DNA from: Cupriavidus taiwanensis
GTDB taxonomy: Bacteria; Pseudomonadota; Gammaproteobacteria; Burkholderiales; Burkholderiaceae
NCBI RefSeq assembly: GCF_900249755.1
Contig: NZ_LT976853.1
Span: 2,965,536 to 3,001,482 of the forward strand
Length of the DNA stretch: 35,947 nucleotides
Reading direction: 5' to 3'
Made by a program: the position numbers and the translations under genes
Notes under the pieces: model-generated
What the model saw: the letters and a program-made list of their open reading frames with translations, nothing else
The model's database searches: none
Told to the model about the DNA's origin: nothing
Shown here: piece after piece, positions 9,665-17,323 of the stretch
Position numbering within the stretch: the first letter of the stretch is position 1
Layout of the letters: each line of letters begins with the position of its first letter

Positions 9665-11062
9665 TCAGGAGGCGTTGGCGACCGCTGGCAACGGCGTCGC
9701 CTTGGGCGCGTCCGGGTCTGGCGTCAGGGTCTCATGCATCACACGCAACTCGCGCTGCGGGTACGGGATCGAGATGCCGTGCTCGCGCAGCGTGCGCCAG
9801 ATGGCGCGGTTCATCGCCGATTGCACCCCGAGCTTGCCGTTTTGCGGATCGGCCACATAGACCGCGACTTCGTACTCGATGCCGCTGTCGGCGAACAGCA
9901 CCAGGAACGCCGCCGGCTCCGGATCGGGCAGCACGCGCGGCAGTTCGCGCACGCATTCGGTCAGCAGTGCGATCACGGTCTCGGGATCAGCGCTGTAGTC
10001 GGCCTGCACGCGCGTCGCCACGCGCACATTGGTATTCGAGAACGAATGGTTCTGCACCGACTGCGCCACCAGCTGCTCGTTCGGCACCAGCGTCTCGCCG
10101 TCGCCGTTGCGCACCACGGTGTAGCGGGTGCGGATCTGCGACACGATGCCGGTGTACTTGTCCACGGTAATCTGGTCGCCCAGCTTGACCGAGCGGTCCA
10201 GCAGGATGATGAAGCCCGAGATGTAATTGCTGGCGATCTTCTGCAGGCCCAGCCCCAGGCCCACGCCGAGCGCGCCGCCGAATACCGACAGCACCGTCAG
10301 GTCGATGCCCACCAGCGACAGGCTCAGCAGCAGCGACACCAGCAGCAGCAAGGCCTTGGAAATCCGCGTCAGCACCACCTTCAGGTTGCCGTCGAGGTTG
10401 GCCGAACGCATCAGCCGCTCTTCCAGCCACGAGCCGAACCACAGCGCCACCAGCACCGTCAGCAGGATCCAGACCACCGCCATCAGGGTCTCGGCCACGC
10501 TGATCTTCTGCTTGCCGCCGATGGAGAAGCGCACGCTCTCCATCCAGCCCACCACGTCGCCGAGCACGCCCAGCACGTACAGGGCCATGCCCACCCACAC
10601 CAGCGTGGTCAGCACCTTTTCCACCAGCAGCAGCATGCCGTGCAGCTGGCCGCTGCCGGACATCACGCGGCGCAGCACGTAGAAGGTGAAATTCAGCGCG
10701 GTGATGCCGAACAGCGGCACCAGCGCCAGCCGCAGCACGCTGACCGGGATCAGCGGCGCCAGCGCGAAGCGGGCCACCAGCACCAGCGCCCAGCCGGCCA
10801 GCGGAAACATCGCGCGCTCGAGGCTGGCGGCGGCGAAGCGCACCGAAAAGCTCGAGCCCTCGTAGCGCGCCTCGAGCCGCCGCACCACGAAGCGCGCCAG
10901 CGGCCACGCCACCAGCAGGCAGCCGGCCAGCACCAGCCATTGCCAGAAAAAGCCGGGGCCGCCGGCATCGCGGATCAGGTCGTCCAGCATCTTGCCGAAC
11001 ATCGAATGCGAGGCTTTCAGGTCCTTCAGGCCACCGAGGTCGGACAGGGTTTCACCGTTCAT
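9665..11062 (-). CDS. MscS-family mechanosensitive channel protein
   Basis: A 465-residue inner-membrane protein. Several hydrophobic spans (about residues 38-60, 80-110, 125-150, 170-190 and 210-260) lead into the MscS pore and beta domain. The glycine/alanine-rich pore helix GVGLGLGLQKIASNYISGFIILLDRSVKLGDQI is followed by VDKYTGIVSQIRTRYTVVRNGDGETLVPN, which is the MscS core. The C-terminal cytosolic domain carries VQADYSADPE and the YPQRELRV end. Such proteins release solutes on hypo-osmotic shock. The gene starts 58 bases after the RNA methyltransferase stop on the same strand and could be the last gene of a purN-methyltransferase-channel unit. Confidence 0.93.
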   Translation of the reverse strand: MNGETLSDLGGLKDLKASHSMFGKMLDDLIRDAGGPGFFWQWLVLAGCLLVAWPLARFVVRRLEARYEGSSFSVRFAAASLERAMFPLAGWALVLVARFALAPLIPVSVLRLALVPLFGITALNFTFYVLRRVMSGSGQLHGMLLLVEKVLTTLVWVGMALYVLGVLGDVVGWMESVRFSIGGKQKISVAETLMAVVWILLTVLVALWFGSWLEERLMRSANLDGNLKVVLTRISKALLLLVSLLLSLSLVGIDLTVLSVFGGALGVGLGLGLQKIASNYISGFIILLDRSVKLGDQITVDKYTGIVSQIRTRYTVVRNGDGETLVPNEQLVAQSVQNHSFSNTNVRVATRVQADYSADPETVIALLTECVRELPRVLPDPEPAAFLVLFADSGIEYEVAVYVADPQNGKLGVQSAMNRAIWRTLREHGISIPYPQRELRVMHETLTPDPDAPKATPLPAVANAS

Positions 11063-11120
11063 GGTGCAGATTCAGGGTGGGCCGCCCGCGCGCGGCGGGC
11101 GGCGCGGCGGGAAACCGCGA

Positions 11121-12533
11121 TCAGCTGGTGCGCTCCAGCACCGCGGCAAAGAAGCCGTCGGTCTGGTGCAGGTGCGGGTACAAGGCGAACATGCCGTTGT
11201 CCGGCAGCCCCGGCACTTCGATCTTCTGGTCGGCCAGCACTTCGGCGGCCGGCACCAGGCGGAAGTTCGGGTGCGCCGCGAGGAAGTCGCGCACGATCTG
11301 CTCGTTCTCGGCTTCGAGCACGCTGCAGGTGGCGTACACCACGCGCCCGCCGCCCTTCACCAGCCGCGCCGCGGAGTCCAGGATCGCGCTCTGCTTGGCG
11401 GTCAGTTCCAGCACCGACTCCGGCGACTGGCGCCACTTCAGGTCGGGATTGCGGCGCAGCGTGCCCAGGCCGCTGCACGGCGCATCCACCAGCACGCGGT
11501 CGGCCTTGCCGGCCAGGCGCTTGATCTTGGCGTCGCGTTCGGAGTCGATCAGTACCGGATGGACGTTGGACAGGCCGCTGCGCGCCAGCCGCGGCTTCAG
11601 GTTGGCCAGGCGTTTTTCCGATACGTCGAAGGCATAGAGCCGGCCGGTCGAGCGCATCGCCGCGCCCAGCGCCAGCGTCTTGCCGCCCGCGCCGGCGCAG
11701 AAGTCGACCACCATCTCGCCGCGCCGCGGCGCCACCAGGTTGCACAGCAACTGGCTGCCCTCGTCCTGCACCTCGACCAGGCCGTTGACGAAGACCGGCA
11801 GCTGGTTCAGCGCCGGCTTGCCGGCCATGCGGATGCCGGCCGGCGCCATCGGCGTGGGCTCGGCGCCCAGGCCCGCGGCCTGCAGCTCGGCCAGCGCTTC
11901 GTCGCGGCTGGCCTTGGCCAGGTTGACGCGCAGGTCCAGCGGTGCCGGGCGCAGCCAGGCATCGCCCAGCGCCGCGGCAAAGGCTTCGCCGTGCTGGCGC
12001 ACCAGTTCGTCGTACAGCCATTCCGGCAGGTTGGCGCGCACGCGCGGCGCCAGGCTAGAGCGCTCGATGGTGGTCAGGCGGTCCAGCCACTCGGCTTCAT
12101 CGGGATACAGGAAGGGCGACAGCGCATCGCGGCCCAGCGTGGCCGCCAGCCCCAGCAGCGCCAGGCGGCGCGAGGTCGCGCCGGTGCCGCTTTCGGCAAA
12201 CTGGGCGAATTCGACGCGCCGGCGCAGCACCGCGTAGATCGCCTCGGCGATGATGCCGCGCTCGCGGTGGCCGAGCTTGGCGTTTTCGCGGAAGTAGTAG
12301 CTGACCACCGCATCGGCGGGGCGCGCGAACAGCATGACCTTGCCCAGCAGGCGATCGATATGCTGGATGTGGCTGGCATGCAGCCCGCCATGCGCGCGCG
12401 GCGGGGCGCCGTTGGCGCCGCCGGTGCCAGCGGCACTGGGCGACCTGCGGATCGGGCTGCCCTTGCCCTTGCTGCGCGCGGGGGCGCGGCCTTCGCCGCG
12501 GGGGGAACGGTTTCCTGCCTGGGTACGGCTCAT
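11121..12533 (-). CDS. RsmB/NOP-family RNA (cytosine-5) methyltransferase
   Basis: A SAM-dependent methyltransferase, probably acting on rRNA cytosine C5. The ORF runs further upstream, but the ATG at 12533 overlaps the purN stop (ATGA) and gives 470 residues. An N-terminal stretch of about 45 basic, low-complexity residues precedes a NusB-like/N1 region (HIQHIDRLLGKVMLFARPADAVVSYYF). The catalytic half has the SAM motif VVDFCAGAGGKTLALGA, then VDAPCSGLGTLRRNPDLKW and VYATCSVLEAEN, the two catalytic cysteine motifs. It differs in length and N-terminus from classical RsmB beside fmt, so I give no symbol; the exact modified base is unknown. Confidence 0.93.
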   Translation of the reverse strand: MSRTQAGNRSPRGEGRAPARSKGKGSPIRRSPSAAGTGGANGAPPRAHGGLHASHIQHIDRLLGKVMLFARPADAVVSYYFRENAKLGHRERGIIAEAIYAVLRRRVEFAQFAESGTGATSRRLALLGLAATLGRDALSPFLYPDEAEWLDRLTTIERSSLAPRVRANLPEWLYDELVRQHGEAFAAALGDAWLRPAPLDLRVNLAKASRDEALAELQAAGLGAEPTPMAPAGIRMAGKPALNQLPVFVNGLVEVQDEGSQLLCNLVAPRRGEMVVDFCAGAGGKTLALGAAMRSTGRLYAFDVSEKRLANLKPRLARSGLSNVHPVLIDSERDAKIKRLAGKADRVLVDAPCSGLGTLRRNPDLKWRQSPESVLELTAKQSAILDSAARLVKGGGRVVYATCSVLEAENEQIVRDFLAAHPNFRLVPAAEVLADQKIEVPGLPDNGMFALYPHLHQTDGFFAAVLERTS

Positions 12534-13198
12534 GCCTGGACTCCTGCCGCCGGGGTCGCGGCGGAGATGGCCATCAGCAATTGCGGTTCGGCCGGGTTGA
12601 TAACGTTGACAACGCCGTTCTGGAGCTGCAGCCGGTCCTCGACGAACCACTGCACGGCGCGGGGGTAGATCACGTGCTCGCACGCGAGCAGGCGCTCGGC
12701 CAGGGTCTCGGGCGTGTCCTGCGGCTGCACGTCGAGCGCCGCCTGGATCACGATCGGGCCATGATCCAGCTCCGGAGTCACGAAATGCACGGTGGCGCCA
12801 TGCAGCTTGACGCCGGCATCCAACGCCTGCCGGTGGGTGTTCAACCCGGGGAAGCACGGCAGCAGCGACGGATGGATATTCAGCAGCCGGCCCGCGTAGC
12901 GGTCGACGAAGCCGGGCGTGAGTATACGCATGAAACCGGCCAGCACCACCAGGTCGGGGTCGTGGGCGTCGATGGCCTCGGCCAGCGCCGCGTCGAAGGC
13001 GGCCCGATCAGCGTGCTGGCGGTGGTCGACCACGCCGGTTTCAATGCCTTGCTGGCGCGCAAACTGCAAGCCCGCGGCGTCCGGCCGGTTCGACAGCACC
13101 GCCGCCACGCGCGCGGGCCAGCCGCCGCTCGCGCAGGCACGGACGATGGCTTCCATATTGGAGCCCCGCCCGGAAATCAAGATGACAATTTTTTTCAT
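12530..13198 (-). CDS. purN: Phosphoribosylglycinamide formyltransferase (GART)
   Basis: It transfers a formyl group from 10-formyl-THF to GAR in purine biosynthesis. The protein has 222 residues, close to the usual 210-220. The N-terminus KIVILISGRGSNMEAIV binds the phosphate; the catalytic triad is visible as N107 and H109 in NIHPSLLP and D145 in VTPELDHGPI. The stop overlaps the start of the RNA methyltransferase by four bases, so the two are translationally coupled. No clear ribosome site precedes the ATG at 13198; the spacer to the divergent response regulator is 253 bases. Confidence 0.97.
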   Translation of the reverse strand: MKKIVILISGRGSNMEAIVRACASGGWPARVAAVLSNRPDAAGLQFARQQGIETGVVDHRQHADRAAFDAALAEAIDAHDPDLVVLAGFMRILTPGFVDRYAGRLLNIHPSLLPCFPGLNTHRQALDAGVKLHGATVHFVTPELDHGPIVIQAALDVQPQDTPETLAERLLACEHVIYPRAVQWFVEDRLQLQNGVVNVINPAEPQLLMAISAATPAAGVQA

Positions 13199-13451
13199 CG
13201 CGCAATTCTACCAAGGCGAGGCGCTAAACTCCGGTAAAGCCAAACCTGTACGTGCTTAATTCACGAGATCCGGACAGGCGCCGGGATGCTGGCCTGTGGT
13301 AGCGAAGCCCTATAACCCGATTGATGGATTGTGACGCTTCGCCCCCTCTGATAGAGTGGGCCCTACGTCCACGCGCCATTCCTGTGCATGACAAAGCTTT
13401 TCCGGAGAGGTGACAACAAGGACGAAACGGGATATTTGAACGGGAATTCGC

Positions 13452-14111
13452 ATGTCGAACGCTGCACCGACGTTGTTGGTGGTCGATGATCATCCTATGG
13501 CCTTGTCAGGGACCACCGCCTTCCTGGCCGAAGTGATGCCGGATGTGGCAGTCCATGCCGCCGGCAGCGCCCGCGAGGCCCTGGCCAGCCTGCAGCAAGG
13601 CTTGCGCCCGGATATCGTGCTGCTCGATATCTGGCTGAACGACGGCACCGGCTTCGATGCCATGCAGACGTTCAAGACCGTCATTCCGGGCGCGCGCTTT
13701 ATCTTCATGTCCGCCGAGGCCACGCCTGAAATCGTCGGCCGCGCCCGCGCGCTGTCGGCGTGCGGCTTCGTCGGCAAGCACCTGGATGCCAACGCCTTCA
13801 CCGCCGCGGTGCGCAAGGTGCTGGCCGGCGACACCGCCTTCCCCACCGATGAAGCCCTGAACGGCCGCGCGCAATCGTTCGGTCCGGCCCACGGCATTCC
13901 GGTCACGCCCGCGGAACTCGGCCTGACGCCGCGCCAGGGCTCGGTGCTGGCGCTGGTGCTGGAAGGGCTGCCGAACAAGGTGATCGCACGGCGGCTGGGG
14001 CTGACCGAGAACACCGTCAAGGAACACGTGTCCGCCATCCTGCAGCGCCTGGGCGTGCGCACCCGCATGCAGGTGATGTCGCGCATGGAGCGGTTCCGGC
14101 TGCGCCAGTAA
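13452..14111 (+). CDS. LuxR/NarL-family response regulator
   Basis: A 219-residue two-component regulator. The receiver domain (residues 7-125) has VVDDHP, the phospho-acceptor Asp59 in DIVLLDIWLNDGTGFD, the FMSAEATPE switch region and the GKHLDA Lys. The C-terminal helix-turn-helix (about 153-210) reads LTPRQGSVLALVLEGLPNK and LTENTVKEHVSAILQRLGV, typical of GerE/LuxR. It is divergent from purN and convergent with a hybrid histidine kinase only 38 bases away, its probable partner. GGGA lies before the ATG. The target genes are unknown. Confidence 0.94.
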   Translation: MSNAAPTLLVVDDHPMALSGTTAFLAEVMPDVAVHAAGSAREALASLQQGLRPDIVLLDIWLNDGTGFDAMQTFKTVIPGARFIFMSAEATPEIVGRARALSACGFVGKHLDANAFTAAVRKVLAGDTAFPTDEALNGRAQSFGPAHGIPVTPAELGLTPRQGSVLALVLEGLPNKVIARRLGLTENTVKEHVSAILQRLGVRTRMQVMSRMERFRLRQ

Positions 14112-14149
14112 GGCGCGCCACTGCCCTTCCCGCCGCTATGCGCGCCCGG

Positions 14150-15964
14150 CTAGGCCGGCCGCAGCCAGCGCCGCAGCAGCAGCCGCAGCGAAGCCGGGTC
14201 CACCGGCTTGGGCAGCACGAAATAGCCTGCCTCCTCCGCCGCCGCCAGCGCGGCCGACTTCAGGTCTCCGGTCAACAATGCACTGCGCGCCTGCGGCTGC
14301 GTGTTCTGCCAGCGTTCGAGCAAATCCAGCCCGTTCTCGCTGCCCGGCAGGCGCAGGTCGCAGAAGATGATGTCGGGGCGCAGGCCCTGGGCGAACAGCT
14401 TGTCGGCGTCGGCACCGTGCGCGGCGCAGGCCACGCGGATACCCCAGGCCTCCATCAGCGCAATCCAGGCCTTGCGGATCTGGCTGTCGTCGTCGACCAC
14501 CAGCACCGTGCCCTGCAGGCGGTCGGGCTTGGCCTCCTCGGCCTGCGCCATGGCGCGCATCTCGCGCACGCTGGCCACCGTTTCGGCCGGCACCGGCGCC
14601 AGCGCGAACCAGAACACCGAGCCCTTGCCCGGCACCGAGCGCACGCCATAGGTGCCGCGCATCAGCCGCACGCATTCCTTGAAGATGGCAAGCCCCAGGC
14701 CCAGCCCCTGCGACGGGTCGCGCTGCGGGTTGTGGACCTGGTAGTAGGGCGAGAAGATGTCTGGCAGGTGCTCGGGCGTGACACCGGCGCCGGTATCCCA
14801 CACCTCCAGCCGCACGTGCTTGCGGCGCTGGCGCGCGGTCACCAGCACGCCGCCGCGCTGGGTATAGCGCAGCGCGTTCTGCACCAGGTTGAACAGGGCG
14901 CGGCGCAGCAGCACCGGTTCGGCCATCGCGTACAGCTCGTCCGGCACGCGCGGGGTCAGGGTCAGCCCGCTTTCGCGCGCGTCGGCGGCAAACTGGCTCA
15001 TCACGTCGCGGATCAGCGCGCCCAGCTCGCACGGCTCCAGCGTGGGCAAGACCTTGCGCCCTTCCAGCTTGGACAGGTCCAGCAGCGAGCGGAACAGCAG
15101 GTCGATGGTCTGGGTGCCCGCCGCCACCTGCTCCACCAGCGGATGCAGCGCGCTGGACTGGTTGCGCGCGCGCAGCGCCTCGACCAGCATCACCAGCGCA
15201 TGCACCGGCTGGCGCAAGTCATGGCTGGCCGCGGCCAGGAAGCGCGATTTCTCTTCGCTGGCATGCAGCGCGCGCTCCTTTTCGTCCTGGAACTGCTTGG
15301 CCAGGCGCCGACTGGCGCCCTCCAGCTGGATAGCGCGCACCAGCGTGACCTGCAGGTTGAAGGCGTGGCGCGACAGCATCAGCGCGTAGATTGCCAGCAG
15401 CCCCTGCACATAGGCGCCATGGCCGGGGAAGGCGAATTCCGCCATCAGCAGGTTGGGCACCAGGATCGGCACGCCGGCGTAGACCAGATTGGACGGCACC
15501 GGCGCCTGCGATACCGCGCCGCCGGCCAGCACCCCGAGCGTCAGCAGGTACAGCACGCTCGAGAACACGGTCGAGTCCGTATACAGATGCAGCAGCGCCG
15601 AGCTGCCCCAGGTCACGCCGGTCAGGAAGGCGACCGCGCGCATGTTGTTCCACCACTTGCGGGTATGGGCCGAACGGCTCATCAGGGCGTGGTCGCGCTG
15701 GTAGCCAATGTAGAACCACAGCCCGCCGGTGGTGAGCAACAGCATGACCGCGCCCCACCCCAGCAGCGCGCCATGGCTGACGTCGTTCCAGAAGCCGATG
15801 GCGGTCAGCGCGGGCAGCAGCACCGAGGCGACGATGGCGGTTGGCGCATTCTTGTGGACGATCGCCATCAGCTTGGCGCGCGTTTCGACGTCGAGCTGGG
15901 CGCTCGGCTGGGGCAGGCTCCGGGGCAGGAGCCGGGAAAAGAACCGATAGGTCAGCGCTTTCAA
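14150..15964 (-). CDS. Hybrid sensor histidine kinase with C-terminal receiver
   Basis: A membrane sensor kinase of 604 residues. Residues 40-205 hold about six hydrophobic spans with no large periplasmic loop, so sensing is likely within or near the membrane. The phospho-acceptor is His248 in AAASHDLRQPVHAL. The ATPase domain has N363 in LVQNALRYT, DTGAGV at 390 and GLGLGLAIFKEC at 420. A receiver domain (486-600) has VVDDDSQIR, Asp536 in DIIFCDLRLPG and the Lys in VLPKPVDP. The start as listed is TTG and lacks a good ribosome site; Met33 is an alternative. The convergent LuxR regulator is the likely output partner, which together would form a phosphorelay lacking a visible Hpt. Confidence 0.9.
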   Translation of the reverse strand: MKALTYRFFSRLLPRSLPQPSAQLDVETRAKLMAIVHKNAPTAIVASVLLPALTAIGFWNDVSHGALLGWGAVMLLLTTGGLWFYIGYQRDHALMSRSAHTRKWWNNMRAVAFLTGVTWGSSALLHLYTDSTVFSSVLYLLTLGVLAGGAVSQAPVPSNLVYAGVPILVPNLLMAEFAFPGHGAYVQGLLAIYALMLSRHAFNLQVTLVRAIQLEGASRRLAKQFQDEKERALHASEEKSRFLAAASHDLRQPVHALVMLVEALRARNQSSALHPLVEQVAAGTQTIDLLFRSLLDLSKLEGRKVLPTLEPCELGALIRDVMSQFAADARESGLTLTPRVPDELYAMAEPVLLRRALFNLVQNALRYTQRGGVLVTARQRRKHVRLEVWDTGAGVTPEHLPDIFSPYYQVHNPQRDPSQGLGLGLAIFKECVRLMRGTYGVRSVPGKGSVFWFALAPVPAETVASVREMRAMAQAEEAKPDRLQGTVLVVDDDSQIRKAWIALMEAWGIRVACAAHGADADKLFAQGLRPDIIFCDLRLPGSENGLDLLERWQNTQPQARSALLTGDLKSAALAAAEEAGYFVLPKPVDPASLRLLLRRWLRPA

Positions 15965-16161
15965 CTGGGAATCAGGAATGGGCGAAGAGCGGGTACGCCA
16001 GGCGGCGGCGCCCGCAGCGAGGCCCGTAGTGAGCCAAAGTGGCGCCTATCATGCCGCCTTTTGTGGCATCGCGCCATGGCGGGAGGGCCGGTTGCGGCAC
16101 AAAAGCCGCAGCGCGCGGGCCGGCCCGGGGCGGCGGCAGCGGCAAGCCGACCCATTCGCCT

Positions 16162-16167
16162 TATAAT
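16162..16167 (+). promoter_or_regulatory. Candidate -10 box upstream of ribF
   Basis: A perfect TATAAT lies 35 bases before the GTG start of ribF, without a clear -35 element. It overlaps the in-frame ATG at 16166-16168; if used as a promoter, that ATG would not be transcribed, which favours the GTG start. Confidence 0.5.
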
Positions 16168-16201
16168 GCTCGCTTTACCCGAATCGATTCCCGCCGTCCC
16201 C

Positions 16202-17203
16202 GTGAAAGTCTTCCGCGGCCTGCCCAACGCCGAAAGCCGGGCGCCCTGCGCGCTCACCATCGGCAATTTCGACGGTGTGCATCGCGGCCACCAGTCGCTG
16301 CTCGCGCGTGCGCGCGCGGCGGCGGATGCGCGCGGCCTGCCGCTGTGCGTGATGACCTTCGAGCCGCACCCGCGCGAATTCTTCACGCCGGACAAGGCCC
16401 CCACCCGCATCGCGCTGCTGCGCGACAAGCTGGAAAGCCTGCGCCGCAACGGCGTCGACCGCGTGGTGGTGGAACACTTCAACGCCCACTTTGCCGGCCA
16501 GTCGCCGCAGGAATTCGTCGAGAACGTGCTCTGGCACGGCCTGCATACCCGCTGGCTGCTGGTCGGCGACGATTTCCGCTTCGGCGCCAAGCGCGCCGGC
16601 GACTTCGCCTACCTGCAGGAGGCCGGGCGCCGCTACGGTTTCGATGTCGAGCAGATGGGGTCGGTGTCCGAGGGCGGCATCCGCATCTCCAGCTCGGCGG
16701 TGCGCCAGGCGCTGGCCGACGGCGACCTGGAACACGCGCGGCGCCTGCTCGGCCACGGCTACGCCATCAGCGGCCACGTGATCCACGGCCGCAAGCTGGG
16801 CCGCGACCTGGGCTTCCCCACGCTGAACCTGCGCATTTCGCACAAGCGGCCCGCGGTCAGCGGCATCTTCGTGGTGCAGGTGCACGGCATCGCCGACCAC
16901 CCGCTGCCCGGCGTGGCCAGCATCGGCGTGCGCCCCACCATCGAGGACGCCGGCCGGGTGCTGCTGGAAGTGCACCTGTTCGATTTCAATGAAAGCCTGT
17001 ACGGCAAGCTGGTGCGGGTCGAATTCATGAAGAAGCTGCGCGACGAGGCGCGCTTCGACTCCCTGGACGAACTCACCGCCGCGATCGCCAAGGACAGCGC
17101 CGATGCGCGCGCCTTCTTCGGCCTGACGGCGCCAGGCGCCGCGGCGGCGGAAGGCGGCGGCAGCCGCGATTTCGCCACCTCGGCCACCGACCGAATTAGG
17201 TAG
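16202..17203 (+). CDS. ribF: Bifunctional riboflavin kinase/FAD synthetase
   Basis: It phosphorylates riboflavin to FMN and adenylates it to FAD. The N-terminal nucleotidyltransferase half has LTIGNFDGVHRGHQSLL and the ISSSAVRQALADGDL segment; the C-terminal kinase half has GHVIHGRKLGRDLGFPTLNL, GVASIGVRPTI and LYGKLVRVEFMKKLRDEARF. The frame is open far upstream, but similarity starts at MKVFRGLP, from a GTG at 16202 (333 residues); the ATG at 16166 is the alternative. It leads the ribF-ileS-lspA-coaBC-dut cluster that is conserved in Burkholderiales. The C-terminus carries an extra Ala/Gly-rich tail of about 25 residues. Confidence 0.95.
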   Translation: MKVFRGLPNAESRAPCALTIGNFDGVHRGHQSLLARARAAADARGLPLCVMTFEPHPREFFTPDKAPTRIALLRDKLESLRRNGVDRVVVEHFNAHFAGQSPQEFVENVLWHGLHTRWLLVGDDFRFGAKRAGDFAYLQEAGRRYGFDVEQMGSVSEGGIRISSSAVRQALADGDLEHARRLLGHGYAISGHVIHGRKLGRDLGFPTLNLRISHKRPAVSGIFVVQVHGIADHPLPGVASIGVRPTIEDAGRVLLEVHLFDFNESLYGKLVRVEFMKKLRDEARFDSLDELTAAIAKDSADARAFFGLTAPGAAAAEGGGSRDFATSATDRIR

Positions 17204-17323
17204 CGGCCGGCGCCCCGCACCCCGCTGCGCGGGCCCGGTTCGCACGCCGCCTGCCCCAGTCTTCACGCGCGCCCGCCGGCCCAGCGCCGGCCGCGCGCCA
17301 ACCGAATTGCCCTGAGAATCGAA

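Noticed and set aside
8034..9860. 608-codon plus-strand frame opposite the desaturase
   Set aside because: Shadow of the desaturase with its His boxes; no recognisable motif in the plus frame.
9509..11524. 671-codon plus-strand frame opposite the MscS gene
   Set aside because: His/Gln/Arg-rich antisense product of a GC-rich membrane protein gene; no protein family features.
14138..16201. Upstream extension of the ribF frame through the histidine kinase region
   Set aside because: The residues before MKVFRGLP are antisense to the kinase and unlike any RibF N-terminus.
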